Positions 44,022 through 52,740 of a stretch of 60,196 nucleotides of DNA are shown one piece after another. The position numbers were made by a program, and so were the translations under genes. Source of the DNA: Candidatus Rhodoferax randersensis (GTDB lineage: Bacteria; Pseudomonadota; Gammaproteobacteria; Burkholderiales; Burkholderiaceae_C); NCBI GenBank assembly GCA_016718155.1, contig JADKEH010000026.1, forward strand, positions 1 to 60,196. The letters are read 5' to 3'. Below the pieces are notes generated by a model, which was not told the DNA's origin, did no database searches, and saw only the letters and a list, made by a program, of their open reading frames with translations. Within the stretch, counting starts at the first letter, position 1, and each line of letters opens with the position of its first letter.

Positions 44022-44392
44022 ACAAACGCATTCTGTTGATCGAAGACAACGAGCAAAATCGGTATTTGGCCTCGTTCCTGATGCAGGCGCGCGGCTGGCA
44101 GATGGTGCATGCCGAGGACGGGCCAAGCGGCATCGCGCTGGCGGGCCAGGTCGATCCGGCGCTGATTCTGCTCGACATCCAGTTGCCGGGGATGGACGGC
44201 TACGCGGTGGCGCGCGCGCTGCGGCTGGACCCGTCGCTGGCGATGATTCCGATTATTGCCGTCACCTCCTACGCCATGCCGGGCGACCGCGAGCGCTGCC
44301 TGGCCGCCGGTTGTAACGGCTATATTGAGAAACCCATCGATCCCGGCTCGTTTGCCGCAGAGGTGGAACGATTCGTACCGGAGGCCCCATGA
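44018..44392 (+). CDS. Response regulator receiver protein (CheY/DivK-like)
   Basis: 124 residues from the ATG at 44018. Asp10 and the phospho-acceptor Asp53 (LLDIQLPGMDG) are visible, with Lys in YIEKPIDPG. A longer frame from 43901 lies inside the kinase gene and was rejected. It is a single receiver domain, resembling DivK-type regulators. It overlaps both neighbours by four bases, forming a kinase-regulator-output operon. Confidence 0.93.
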   Translation: MNKRILLIEDNEQNRYLASFLMQARGWQMVHAEDGPSGIALAGQVDPALILLDIQLPGMDGYAVARALRLDPSLAMIPIIAVTSYAMPGDRERCLAAGCNGYIEKPIDPGSFAAEVERFVPEAP

Positions 44393-47139
44393 AACGCGTC
44401 TTGATTGTGGACGATCGCGAAGACAACCGCTACCTGCTGCGGGCCTTGATGCAGGGGCACGGCTTTGAAGTGCAGGAAGCCGAGCAAGGCGCGCGGGCCT
44501 TGTCCATGTCGCGCGAACAGGCACCCGATCTGATCATCAGTGACTTGCTGATGCCGGTGATGGATGGCTACACCTTGCTGCGCCACTGGAAGTCCGACGA
44601 GCGGCTCAAGCGCATCCCCTTCATGGTGTACACCGCCACCTACACCCAGGCCAAGGACGAACAACTGGCGATGGACATGGGGGCGGACGCCTTTCTGATC
44701 AAGCCCGCTGAACCGGATGTCTTCATGAGCCGCGTGGACGAGGTTTTGTACGCTGCGTCGCAGCGCGAGCCGCAGGTGCGGGCACCGATGATCAGTGAAC
44801 AGGCCAGTTACAAGGTTTACAACGAGGTGCTGGTGGCCAAGCTGGAAAAGCGCAGCACCGAGTTGGAGCAGCATGTGGCCGAGTTGCAAAAGACCCAGGC
44901 ACAGGTGCTGCGGCTGAACCGCCTGTACGCCGCCTTGAGCGAAACCAACCAGGCGATTGTGCATTCGCCCCACAAGGAGCATTTGTTTGACGAGTTGTGC
45001 CGTATCGCGGTGCAGCGCGGCGGTTTTGCCTTGGCGTGGGTGGGCTGGATTGATCCGCTCACTCGGGAACTGCGCCCTGTGGCGCGCAGCGGCCCCGAAC
45101 CGACGTGGTTTGCGCGACTCGCGCCGCTTGGACCGCCTGGGGTACCACGCACCCCGGCCGAGCTGGCCCTGGCGCAGGGCCAGCCGTACCTGAACAACGA
45201 CTTGCAGGCCGACCCCGCGCTGGCGGAGGTTGCCGACGATTTGCGGCACCATGGGTTTCAGTCTGCAGCCAGCTTCCCTTTGCGTCTGGGCGAGCGCGTG
45301 GTGGGCAGTGTCTCGCTGTTTGCCTTCGAGCGCGACTTCTTCGACCGCGAGTTGCGTGAGCTGGTTGCCGAGATGGTCACTGACGTCGCGTTTGCCTTGT
45401 CAAATTTCGAGCGGGAGGCGCAGCGCCAGCAGGCGCTGGAGCTGCTTCGCGCCAGTGAAGAGGCCTGCCGCTTGAATAGCCGCGCCGTCGAAGCCTCAGG
45501 CAACGGCATCATGATTGCCGAACTGGGGGGCGCTGATGAGCCACTGATCTATGTCAACCCGGCATTCGAGCGCATCACCGGCTACGGCGCGGCGGAGGTG
45601 CGCGGTCGCAACGCGCGCTTTTTGATGGGCGCTGACACCGAGCAGCTTGGCGCGCGGGAGATTGGCGCGGCGGTGCGCGATCACCGCGAAGGCAGCGCCG
45701 TTTTACGCAACTACCGTAAAGACGGCACCCTGTTCTGGAACGAGCTGACGATTGCGCCGGTGCGCAATGCGGCGGGTGAGGCCACGCACTTTGTCGGCAT
45801 CCTCAACGACATCACCGAGCGCAAGCAGTACGAGGAGCAACTGGAGCGCCAGAACAACCAGGACGCACTCACCGGCCTGGCCAGCCGCAACCTGCTCAAG
45901 GAGCGCACCGAGCTGGCGATTGCCTTTGCGGCGCGCCAGCATCGCTCGGTGGCGCTGCTGTTTTTCGACCTGGACCACTTCAAGCGCATCAACGACAGCC
46001 TTGGGCACACCTTTGGCGATGCCATTCTGAAAGCCATGGCGGACCGGATGAGCACCAGCATGCGCGAGCGCGACACCCTGGCCCGCATCGGGGGCGACGA
46101 CTTTGTGGTGGTGCTGTCGGACCTGGCCAGCCCGCAGGATGTGCCGCTGCTGGCCGACCGCATTCTGCACCACATCGCCTTGCCGATCCCGCTGCAGGAC
46201 CGTGAGATCAGCCTGTCCGCCAGCATGGGCGTGAGCCTGTATCCGCAGGACGGGGACGACTACGACACCCTGCTGCGCAACGCCGACGCGGCGATGTACC
46301 GCGCCAAGGAGGCCGGCGGCAACACTTTCAGGTTCTACACCACCGACATGAATGCGCAGGCGCTGATCAAGTTGGAGATGGAGGCGCGCCTGCGCCACGC
46401 CGTGCAGCGTGACGAGTTGCTGCTGCACTACCAGCCGCTGCTGAACCTGCGCACCAATGAAGTCACCGACGTGGAGGCTCTGATACGCTGGCGCGCCAAC
46501 GACGGCACGCTGGTGTCGCCGCTGGATTTCATCCCACTGGCGGAAGAGACCGGGCTGATCGTGCCGATTGGCCAATGGGTGCTGCGCACCGCGTGCCAGC
46601 AGACGCGCCAGTGGCTCGATCAGGGGCTGGAATTGCGCATGGCGGTGAACCTCTCGACGCGCCAGTTTCGGGATGACAAGCTGGTGCAGACCGTGCGCGA
46701 CGCCCTGATCGAGACCGGCTTGCCCGCGCGATTGCTCAAGCTCGAAATCACCGAGGGCGCCGTGATGGACAACGCCGAACAAGCCGTGCGCATCCTGTCG
46801 GAACTCAAGGCCCTGGGCCTGGGCATTTCAGTGGATGACTTTGGCACCGGATACTCATCGCTGGCCTACTTGCAGCGCTTCCCGATTGACCAGTTGAAGA
46901 TTGACCGCTCCTTTGTCAAAGACATCACGCTGGGGGCAGAGAGCGCGTCCATCGTGCACAGCATCATCGGGCTGGCGCGCAACCTGCGCTTGCAGACGGT
47001 GGGCGAGGGGGTCGAGACGACTCAACAGCGCGACTTTCTGCGCGGTGCGGGCTGTGACCTGATGCAGGGCTTTCTGTTCAGCCGACCGCTGCCCGCCGCT
47101 GACTTTCTGGCGCTGGTGCAAGCACACCGCGCGAACTGA
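44389..47139 (+). CDS. REC-GAF-PAS-GGDEF-EAL c-di-GMP signalling protein
   Basis: 916 residues. A receiver domain (1-125, phospho-acceptor Asp52 in SDLLMPVMDG) is followed by coiled coil, GAF (about 180-345), PAS (355-475), GGDEF (485-640) and EAL (660-910). The GGDEF active-site sequence is GGDDF (568-572), probably still competent or degenerate. The EAL motif (696-698, DVEALIRW) and DDFGTGYSS are intact, so phosphodiesterase activity is likely. The receiver may be phosphorylated by the upstream kinase. It overlaps the previous gene by four bases. Confidence 0.92.
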   Translation: MKRVLIVDDREDNRYLLRALMQGHGFEVQEAEQGARALSMSREQAPDLIISDLLMPVMDGYTLLRHWKSDERLKRIPFMVYTATYTQAKDEQLAMDMGADAFLIKPAEPDVFMSRVDEVLYAASQREPQVRAPMISEQASYKVYNEVLVAKLEKRSTELEQHVAELQKTQAQVLRLNRLYAALSETNQAIVHSPHKEHLFDELCRIAVQRGGFALAWVGWIDPLTRELRPVARSGPEPTWFARLAPLGPPGVPRTPAELALAQGQPYLNNDLQADPALAEVADDLRHHGFQSAASFPLRLGERVVGSVSLFAFERDFFDRELRELVAEMVTDVAFALSNFEREAQRQQALELLRASEEACRLNSRAVEASGNGIMIAELGGADEPLIYVNPAFERITGYGAAEVRGRNARFLMGADTEQLGAREIGAAVRDHREGSAVLRNYRKDGTLFWNELTIAPVRNAAGEATHFVGILNDITERKQYEEQLERQNNQDALTGLASRNLLKERTELAIAFAARQHRSVALLFFDLDHFKRINDSLGHTFGDAILKAMADRMSTSMRERDTLARIGGDDFVVVLSDLASPQDVPLLADRILHHIALPIPLQDREISLSASMGVSLYPQDGDDYDTLLRNADAAMYRAKEAGGNTFRFYTTDMNAQALIKLEMEARLRHAVQRDELLLHYQPLLNLRTNEVTDVEALIRWRANDGTLVSPLDFIPLAEETGLIVPIGQWVLRTACQQTRQWLDQGLELRMAVNLSTRQFRDDKLVQTVRDALIETGLPARLLKLEITEGAVMDNAEQAVRILSELKALGLGISVDDFGTGYSSLAYLQRFPIDQLKIDRSFVKDITLGAESASIVHSIIGLARNLRLQTVGEGVETTQQRDFLRGAGCDLMQGFLFSRPLPAADFLALVQAHRAN

Positions 47140-47146
47140 CCGGTAC

Positions 47147-47255
47147 CGTCATCGCGAGGTCGCAGGCCGTGGCGATCCACCGTCGCGTGCCAAGCACACC
47201 GGACGAAGCGCGAGGGGTGGCAGATATGGATTGCTTCACTGCGTTCGCAATGACG
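47147..47255. repeat. Dispersed repeat with inverted ends
   Basis: 109 bp starting CGTCATCGCGA (47147-47157) and ending TCGCAATGACG (47245-47255), which are inverted repeats with one mismatch. Its reverse complement matches the repeat tract at 33629-33776 in the leader of the LolA-fold gene. Located between the GGDEF-EAL gene and the Fur-box promoter. Confidence 0.78.
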
Positions 47256-47361
47256 ATGGTTGGCCCATCCCTTTGATCTGAAGGGCAGCCCGGAGCGCCG
47301 GGCGGGGCGCAAGGGCGCCTGCGCGGGTGTGTTGTCGGGATCAATTTGTGGATTCCGTAAT

Positions 47362-47397
47362 GAGAAGTGTTATCATTTGCAAATAACATTCATTCTC
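47362..47397 (+). promoter_or_regulatory. Fur-box-like operator upstream of the iron uptake operon
   Basis: Two overlapping 19-bp windows (47362-47380 and 47379-47397) match the GATAATGATAATCATTATC Fur consensus at 12 and 13 positions. The region also contains AATGAGAA and TTCTCATT arms at its ends. It lies 15-50 bases before the ATG at 47412 with AAGGAAA as ribosome site. Iron-repressed control is inferred. Confidence 0.65.
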
Positions 47398-47411
47398 ATT
47401 AAGGAAACCCC

Positions 47412-47969
47412 ATGTCTCAGCCAAAGTTCTTTCTTCCCGTGCGCCGCCTGGCGTTGTTCGGTGCCCTTAGCGCTGTGCTGACGGCCCACGCGCTGGAGTA
47501 CCCCATCGGCACGCCGCAGCAGCGTTTTGGCATGGAGGTGGCGGCGGTCTACCTGCAGCCCGTGGTGATGGAGCCCGACGGCATGATGCGCAAGGCCGAG
47601 GAGTCGGACATCCACATCGAGGCCGACATCAAGGCGCTGGCCGGCAACCCCAATGGCTTCGAGGAGGGCGCCTGGATTCCCTACCTGCTGGTGAAGTTCG
47701 AGGTCACCAAGGTCGGCACCACGCAGAAGGTGGCGGGCGAGTTCATGCCGATGGTGGCCAACGACGGCCCGCACTATGGCGACAACATCAAGCTGTTTGG
47801 CCCCGGCAAGTACCACGTCAAGTACACCATCCTGCCGCCGTCGGAAAACAAGCACGCGCACTTTGGCCGCCACACCGACCGGCTGACCGGCGTGCGCCCG
47901 TGGTTCAAGCCTTTTGATGTCGAGTACGAGTTCACCTATGTCGGCATTGGCAAGAAGGGTGGGTATTGA
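47412..47969 (+). CDS. Tp34/P19-type periplasmic iron-binding protein
   Basis: 185 residues with a signal peptide (MSQPKFFLPVRRLALFGALS to THA). The domain matches the Iron_transp family (Tp34, P19, FetP, FtrA): YPIGTPQQRFGMEVAAVYLQP, EADIKALAGNPNGFEEGAWIPYL, and HFGRHTDRLTGVRPWFKPF. Metal ligands in the family are Met and His residues such as those in MEVAAV and HAHFGRH. It probably delivers ferrous or copper-assisted iron to an inner-membrane transporter. It is the first gene after the Fur box. Confidence 0.93.
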   Translation: MSQPKFFLPVRRLALFGALSAVLTAHALEYPIGTPQQRFGMEVAAVYLQPVVMEPDGMMRKAEESDIHIEADIKALAGNPNGFEEGAWIPYLLVKFEVTKVGTTQKVAGEFMPMVANDGPHYGDNIKLFGPGKYHVKYTILPPSENKHAHFGRHTDRLTGVRPWFKPFDVEYEFTYVGIGKKGGY

Positions 47970-48007
47970 GTCATGACTGGCGTATTTTCCAAGTCCCCAA
48001 ATTGCCC

Positions 48008-49393
48008 ATGAAGTCGGTGGCGCTGGCGGTTCTGCTCAGTGCGGGTCTGGCCAGTGCGGCCGATGCCGCAAGCAACGCTGAACTGGCGGCTCTGCTGGAC
48101 AAGCTCAATGGCCGCATCGAGATGCTGGAGCAGCAGCAGGCGCAGTTGAACAAGAGTCTGGATACTGACACCTTCAGCGAGAACGAGCCAGCGCTGAGTG
48201 CGCGGCTCAAGGCCCTGGAGACGCAGGCAGCGGACTTGTCCGCGCCGGTGGCCAAGCTCAAGGCGCTCGATGGCATCACGGGCGGCCTGAGCCTGAGCAT
48301 GGTGGCGCAGCGTTCGTTCGGTGTGGCGCCGACCGACAAGCAACTGGGCTACCGTGCCGATGCCACCGTCAGCCTGCCGCTGGAGCCGATTGGCGACGTG
48401 GATCAATCCCTGTTTGCCCAGCTTCGTCTGGGTCAGGGCAGTGGCTTGAATGGGCTTACCAGCTTTTCCAATCCCAATGCCACTGCCTTCCAGCTCGGTG
48501 GCGGCATGCGCGCGGACGACTCGGTGGCCTTGTTGGCGCAAGCCTGGTACCAGGCCAACATCGCGCTGCCCTGGGGCGGCTTCAAGCCCCAATCGAAGCA
48601 GACGCTGGAGATCACGCTGGGCAAGATGGACCCGTTTGTGTTCTTCGACCAGAACGCGGTAGCCGGCGACGAGACCCGGCAATTCCTCAACTCGGTGTTT
48701 GTGCACAACCCCTTGCTCGACGCGGGCGGCGACATCGGCGTAGACGCCAACGGCTTCACGCCGGGCTTACGCGTGTCCCTGCTCGACACGTCCAACAAAC
48801 TGGAGAGCTGGCGCCTCTCGCTGGGCGTGTTCGGCGCGGGCGAAAAGGGCGCATCCTTCCAGCGCAGCCTGGGCGCACCGCTGGTGATGCTGCAGGCCGA
48901 AACCGCCCGGCGCTTCTTTGGTGGTCTGGCGGGCAACTACCGCGCTTACGCCTGGAGCAATGCGCAGGGCGCCCACTTCGACCCGGCGCAGACCGAGCCG
49001 CAGCGCCACGTTGGTTGGGGTGTGTCGGTGGACCAGCGCGTCGGCGATGGCCTGACGCTGTTTGGCCGCTTCGGCAACCAGTCCAAAGGCGGCGTCGCGT
49101 TTGACCGCGCGCTCACCGTGGGGGCCGAGGCCAATGGTTCCTACTGGAGCCGCGGCGGCGACAGCCTGGGGCTGGCGCTGGGCTGGCTGCGCACCAGCGA
49201 CGCTTACCGCGAGTTCCAGGCCGCCAGCGTGGCGCGCTCAGGTGCCGAGCATGTGGCCGAGCTGTACTACCGCTTTCGCGTCGGCAAGCAGTTCGAACTG
49301 TCGCCCAGCCTGCAATGGCTGAGCAGCCCTGGCGGCGATGCCGATGCCCGCAGCCAGCGTGTACTGGGCCTGCGCAGCCAATTTACCTTCTAA
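48008..49393 (+). CDS. Outer-membrane porin-like protein of the iron operon
   Basis: 461 residues from the ATG at 48008 (MKSVALAVLLSAGLASAADA), chosen because it gives a clean signal peptide; a TTG at 47966 would add 14 residues. After the signal is a coiled-coil segment (about 20-75, LDKLNGRIEMLEQQQAQLNKS), then a barrel-like region ending in LGLRSQFTF. The sequence resembles carbohydrate-selective (OprB-like) porins, but in this context iron or metal passage is likely. It is 38 bases after the Tp34-type gene. Confidence 0.8.
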   Translation: MKSVALAVLLSAGLASAADAASNAELAALLDKLNGRIEMLEQQQAQLNKSLDTDTFSENEPALSARLKALETQAADLSAPVAKLKALDGITGGLSLSMVAQRSFGVAPTDKQLGYRADATVSLPLEPIGDVDQSLFAQLRLGQGSGLNGLTSFSNPNATAFQLGGGMRADDSVALLAQAWYQANIALPWGGFKPQSKQTLEITLGKMDPFVFFDQNAVAGDETRQFLNSVFVHNPLLDAGGDIGVDANGFTPGLRVSLLDTSNKLESWRLSLGVFGAGEKGASFQRSLGAPLVMLQAETARRFFGGLAGNYRAYAWSNAQGAHFDPAQTEPQRHVGWGVSVDQRVGDGLTLFGRFGNQSKGGVAFDRALTVGAEANGSYWSRGGDSLGLALGWLRTSDAYREFQAASVARSGAEHVAELYYRFRVGKQFELSPSLQWLSSPGGDADARSQRVLGLRSQFTF

Positions 49394-49421
49394 AGGCGCA
49401 CCATGCTTGCCTCATTCGTCC

Positions 49422-50819
49422 GTGCGTAGCATTCCAATTGCCGTGGCGCACGCCCCTGCGGACAGCGCGGGCGGCGCGCTGTCCCGGCTGGGGCAGGCCA
49501 TGCGCCGCCACCAGCGCGTCATTTTGGCGCTGCAGTGGGTGGTGGTAGTGGTGTACGCGCTGCTGGTGACGGTGCCGGCCTTTTTGCCCCTGCCGGCGCA
49601 GGACGCGCGCATCCTGGACAACCTGCGCCTGTTTGCACAGTTTCTGTTCTGGGGTGTCTGGTGGCCGTTCGTGATGCTGGCTACCATGCTGCTGGGGCGG
49701 GTCTGGTGCGGCGTGTTCTGCCCGGAAGGCACGCTGACCGAACTGGCCAGCCGCCACGGGCTGGGGCGCGCCATTCCGCGCTGGCTGCGCTGGCGCGGCT
49801 GGCCGTTCACCGCCTTTGTCTGCACCACCGTCTATGGCCAGTTGGTGAGCGTCTACGAGTACCCGCAGGCCGCGCTGCTGGTGCTGGGCGGCTCCACGCT
49901 GGCAGCGGTGGCGGTGGGGCTGGTGTATGGGCGGGGCAGCCGCGTCTGGTGCCGCTACCTGTGCCCGGCCAATGGCGTGTTCGGCCTGCTCGCCAAGGTC
50001 GCGCCGCTGCACTTCGCCGTGGACGAGGCGCGCTGGAAGCAGCACCTTGGGCGTGCCCCGGCGGTTAATTGCGCGCCGCTGATCGACATCGCCCACATGA
50101 AGAGCGCCTCTGCCTGCCACGCTTGTGGCCGTTGCAGCGGCGAGCGCGGCGCGGTGGCGCTGGCGCTGCGCTCGCCGGCCAAGGAAATCCTGAGCACCAG
50201 CGCGCGCCAGGTCAAAACAGAGGAGGCGCTGACGCTGCTGGTGGGCGTGATGGGCGTGGCCACGGCGGCCTTCATGTGGTCGTCCAGCAAGCGCTTGGTG
50301 GCGATCAAGACGGCGCTGGCCAATTGGCTGATCGAGCACGACTACACCGCCTTGCTGCAGGACAACGCGCCGTGGTGGCTGCTGACGCACTACCCGCAGG
50401 CGCATGACGTGTTCACCTGGCTCGATGGCCTGTGCATCCTGGGCTTCATCGTGGGGGGCGGTGGTGCGCTGGGCCTGGCCTTGTGGCTGCTGATGTGGCT
50501 GGCCGCGCGCGCGCTGGGCACGCCCGAAGTGACCTGGCAACGCCTGTCGCTGGGGCTGGTTCCGATGGCGGGCGTGGGGGTGTTCCTGGGTCTGTCCATG
50601 CTGACGCTGGGCCATCTCAAGGCCGAAGGCGTGTCGCTGATCTGGGTGCCGGTGGTGCGAGCCGCCTTGCTGCTGCTGGGGGGCGTCTTCTCGGCCTACC
50701 TGATCGCGCGGCTGTGTTGGACCGGACGCTCGCTGCGAACCGCTGGCGCCACGCTGCTGGCCCTGGCACCGCTGGCCCTGGCCTTGGGGGTCTGGATTCG
50801 CGCGCTGTTTGGGGCTTGA
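49422..50819 (+). CDS. Polytopic 4Fe-4S membrane protein (FtrD/NapH/NosR-like)
   Basis: About 465 residues. Two CxxxCP motifs (WCGVFCPEG and WCRYLCPAN) and a third site, CHACGRCSG, indicate several Fe-S clusters, as in NapH, NosR and the FtrD-type iron uptake proteins. At least eight membrane helices are predicted. The start is uncertain: a GTG at 49422 is used; ATG at 49500 (MRRHQRVILALQW) would also give a normal N-terminus. It follows the porin by 28 bases. Electron supply for ferric/ferrous iron handling is the inferred role. Confidence 0.82.
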   Translation: MRSIPIAVAHAPADSAGGALSRLGQAMRRHQRVILALQWVVVVVYALLVTVPAFLPLPAQDARILDNLRLFAQFLFWGVWWPFVMLATMLLGRVWCGVFCPEGTLTELASRHGLGRAIPRWLRWRGWPFTAFVCTTVYGQLVSVYEYPQAALLVLGGSTLAAVAVGLVYGRGSRVWCRYLCPANGVFGLLAKVAPLHFAVDEARWKQHLGRAPAVNCAPLIDIAHMKSASACHACGRCSGERGAVALALRSPAKEILSTSARQVKTEEALTLLVGVMGVATAAFMWSSSKRLVAIKTALANWLIEHDYTALLQDNAPWWLLTHYPQAHDVFTWLDGLCILGFIVGGGGALGLALWLLMWLAARALGTPEVTWQRLSLGLVPMAGVGVFLGLSMLTLGHLKAEGVSLIWVPVVRAALLLLGGVFSAYLIARLCWTGRSLRTAGATLLALAPLALALGVWIRALFGA

Positions 50820-50915
50820 TCGGCAAAACTGCGCCGCCCGCTGCGGACCCGCACAGTGGCTGGTGTTGGGGGTAGCGGTCAGAGGCCGGTGCTTACCCGA
50901 TTCGGTGTCAGGTTG

Positions 50916-51203
50916 TCATGGATGCGCGGGCGTCGCGGAAAGCTTCACGCCCAGAGCATGCAGAAGCTTGAGCATGGTGTCGTAGCGTGGTTTGGCGCCT
51001 GGAGTGAGCGCCTTGTAAAGGCTCTCCCGGCCTAGTCCCGAATCCTTCGCAAGCTGTGTCATTCCCTTGGCGCGTGCGATGTCCCTCACGGCAGTGAGAA
51101 ATACATCAGGATTCGGGTCTTCAAGTGCAGCAGTCAAATACTCAGCGATGGTTTCCTCATCGTCGAGATAGTCAGCGGCATCAAAGTGGGTGTACTTGGT
51201 CAT
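50916..51203 (-). CDS. Addiction-module antidote protein, XRE-type (HigA2-like)
   Basis: 95 residues. The C-terminal half is a helix-turn-helix (MTQLAKDSGLGRESLYKALTPG, about residues 47-68) of the 'putative addiction module antidote' type; KPRYDTMLKLLHALGVKLSA follows as in the family. It lies two bases after the killer protein's stop and is expressed with it. It should repress the pair's promoter and neutralise the toxin. Confidence 0.88.
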   Translation of the reverse strand: MTKYTHFDAADYLDDEETIAEYLTAALEDPNPDVFLTAVRDIARAKGMTQLAKDSGLGRESLYKALTPGAKPRYDTMLKLLHALGVKLSATPAHP

Positions 51204-51205
51204 GA

Positions 51206-51505
51206 TTACTCCTTCTCAATGGCGTTCGCCATTTCAATCGCGCGCTTGATATCGCGCTTTTGGGAGGACTTGTTTCCTCCCAACAAAAGCAGATAGACCA
51301 CGTCGCCTCGACGCGTGAAATACACGCGATAGCCGGGCCCAAAATGAACACGCATTTCGGAAACGCCCTCACCAACAGGCTCGCAATCACCGAAGTTGCC
51401 ATGCTCCGCTGTGCGGATGCGGTGAATGATCCGGGCACGACCGACCTTGTCTTTCAGCGAGGCGAGCCAAGCGTCGAACTCATCCGAACGAAGAAAGGTA
51501 TTCAC
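51206..51505 (-). CDS. Addiction-module killer protein, RelE/ParE fold
   Basis: 99 residues starting MNTFLRSDEFDAWLASLKD. The phrases RARIIHRIRTAEHGNFGDCEPVGEGVSEMRVHFG and YRVYFTRRGDVVYLLLLGGNK are the pattern of the addiction module killer (RelE/HigB-type) family. It is followed by the antidote gene after two bases. It is unrelated in sequence to the HigB-type toxin at 25188-25514 beyond the fold. Confidence 0.9.
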   Translation of the reverse strand: MNTFLRSDEFDAWLASLKDKVGRARIIHRIRTAEHGNFGDCEPVGEGVSEMRVHFGPGYRVYFTRRGDVVYLLLLGGNKSSQKRDIKRAIEMANAIEKE

Positions 51506-51569
51506 CAGCCTAGTGTATCCGAACAGATACGAATGTCTTTCGAGCCGCTATTGGACATGGCCGCCCGCA

Positions 51570-51971
51570 CTACAAATGGCTGAAGAACTCAGGAGCACTT
51601 TGCCACTGATCGTCGCGGCCGTTGACATAGGTGATGGGGGCTCGTGAAAGCTCTTCGTCGGACACGTCGTTCAGACACCCGAGATTGACGCCAACCATCT
51701 TGCCAATAGGCGTCTCGGTACCGATGCCAAAAGATCGGACACCGCAGTGCTTGCAGAAGTAGTGTTGGTTCTTCTTCGTGTTGAAGAGGTACTGTGTCAA
51801 CTCCGACTCGCCGGCCAGGAGCCGAAAGCCACCCTCTCTTGCTACCGCAGGCCAAAAGCGCGTTCGCCGACAGATGGTGCAGTTGCAGCGATAGGTGCTC
51901 TGCGTGAGGTCAAGGTCCGCCTCGAACTGAACGGCACCACAGTGACAACTGCCATGGTAGGTCTTGAGCAT
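51570..51971 (-). CDS. GFA (DUF636, CENP-V/GFA) family zinc protein
   Basis: 133 residues. Cys pairs are visible in SCHCGAV, CNCTICRR and FCKHCGV, the metal-binding pattern of the GFA fold. The family includes a glutathione-dependent formaldehyde-activating enzyme, but most members are uncharacterised. The sequence ends NGRDDQWQSAPEFFSHL, a common closing phrase. It stands alone, with a decayed gene on its right. Confidence 0.9.
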   Translation of the reverse strand: MLKTYHGSCHCGAVQFEADLDLTQSTYRCNCTICRRTRFWPAVAREGGFRLLAGESELTQYLFNTKKNQHYFCKHCGVRSFGIGTETPIGKMVGVNLGCLNDVSDEELSRAPITYVNGRDDQWQSAPEFFSHL

Positions 51972-52059
51972 GCTGTGACGCTTGGTTGATGAGGGTTTTG
52001 GTATTTCTGCGGTCTACCGAATGAAATGACTGGACAACGACCTACGCCGCGAAGCGGCC

Positions 52060-52076
52060 TCCTGCAGTTGTGGGTC
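52060..52076. repeat. 17-bp exact direct repeat, copy 1
   Basis: The sequence TCCTGCAGTTGTGGGTC occurs here and at 52797-52813, on either side of the decayed gene. Confidence 0.6.
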
Positions 52077-52090
52077 GATGTCGATTGATG

Positions 52091-52640
52091 TTAGTGCTCA
52101 TCATCGTCGAGACCGACTGGATTGAACATCCATTCCAAGGGCCCGTTCAAAGCCGTAGAGTTTGTGGATATGCACGCCAGCGCATTCCCATTTAGGACCC
52201 AGACCGACAAAAACCGAGCAGCCACCTCTGCAACTGCATTCTGAAGTTCAAAGTACGGTTGCTCGATGGCAACGTAGTTCAGATAGACAAGAAGGTTCAG
52301 CCCAGACACCTCGCCGCCGTAGCGATGCAGCTTCCTTTCAATTGCGGCACGAAACCAGGTTGGACCCTGCTCCCTCCCATTGTCCCAATCTTCGACCGTC
52401 GTCCGAGAAGACAAAACACCGACGCGATACTCATCCCCCCTGCGGCGATCTTGCTTCTTGAACTCCGACGTAAGCTCTTGGAAGGGAACAGAACGCCATT
52501 GGCTTCAAACGCGACATCTGCTTCCGGCGTCCATCTCTATCGTGGACCCACAGCGCGCAAGGCCAGTTGGGCTTCGTACGCGCGAGCCGAATCGCGAGCG
52601 CACCAAATCTCGATCGTCTTCACGGTGTTGGGGATTGCGG
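52091..52640 (-). pseudogene. Decayed gene of unknown function
   Basis: A continuous minus-strand protein can be read only across a frameshift. One frame gives TIEIWCARDSARAYEAQLAL, a TAG, then WTPEADVAFEANGVLFP. The other frame gives FQELTSEFKKQDRRRGDEYR, EDWDNGREQGPTWFRAAIER, LVYLNYVAIEQPYFELQNAV, ending at 52091. The C-terminal part of about 107 residues (from a TTG at 52414) is still open but lacks its natural start. No family recognised. The upstream boundary is approximate. Confidence 0.5.
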
Positions 52641-52740
52641 GTCGAACGGTTATTGGAGATCAGGTCCTGACGCTGCTGTACTTGGCGAAGAGAGATCAGG
52701 TCCATGGCGGGTTGGAGTACATTGAGCCCTGATCGAAGTC

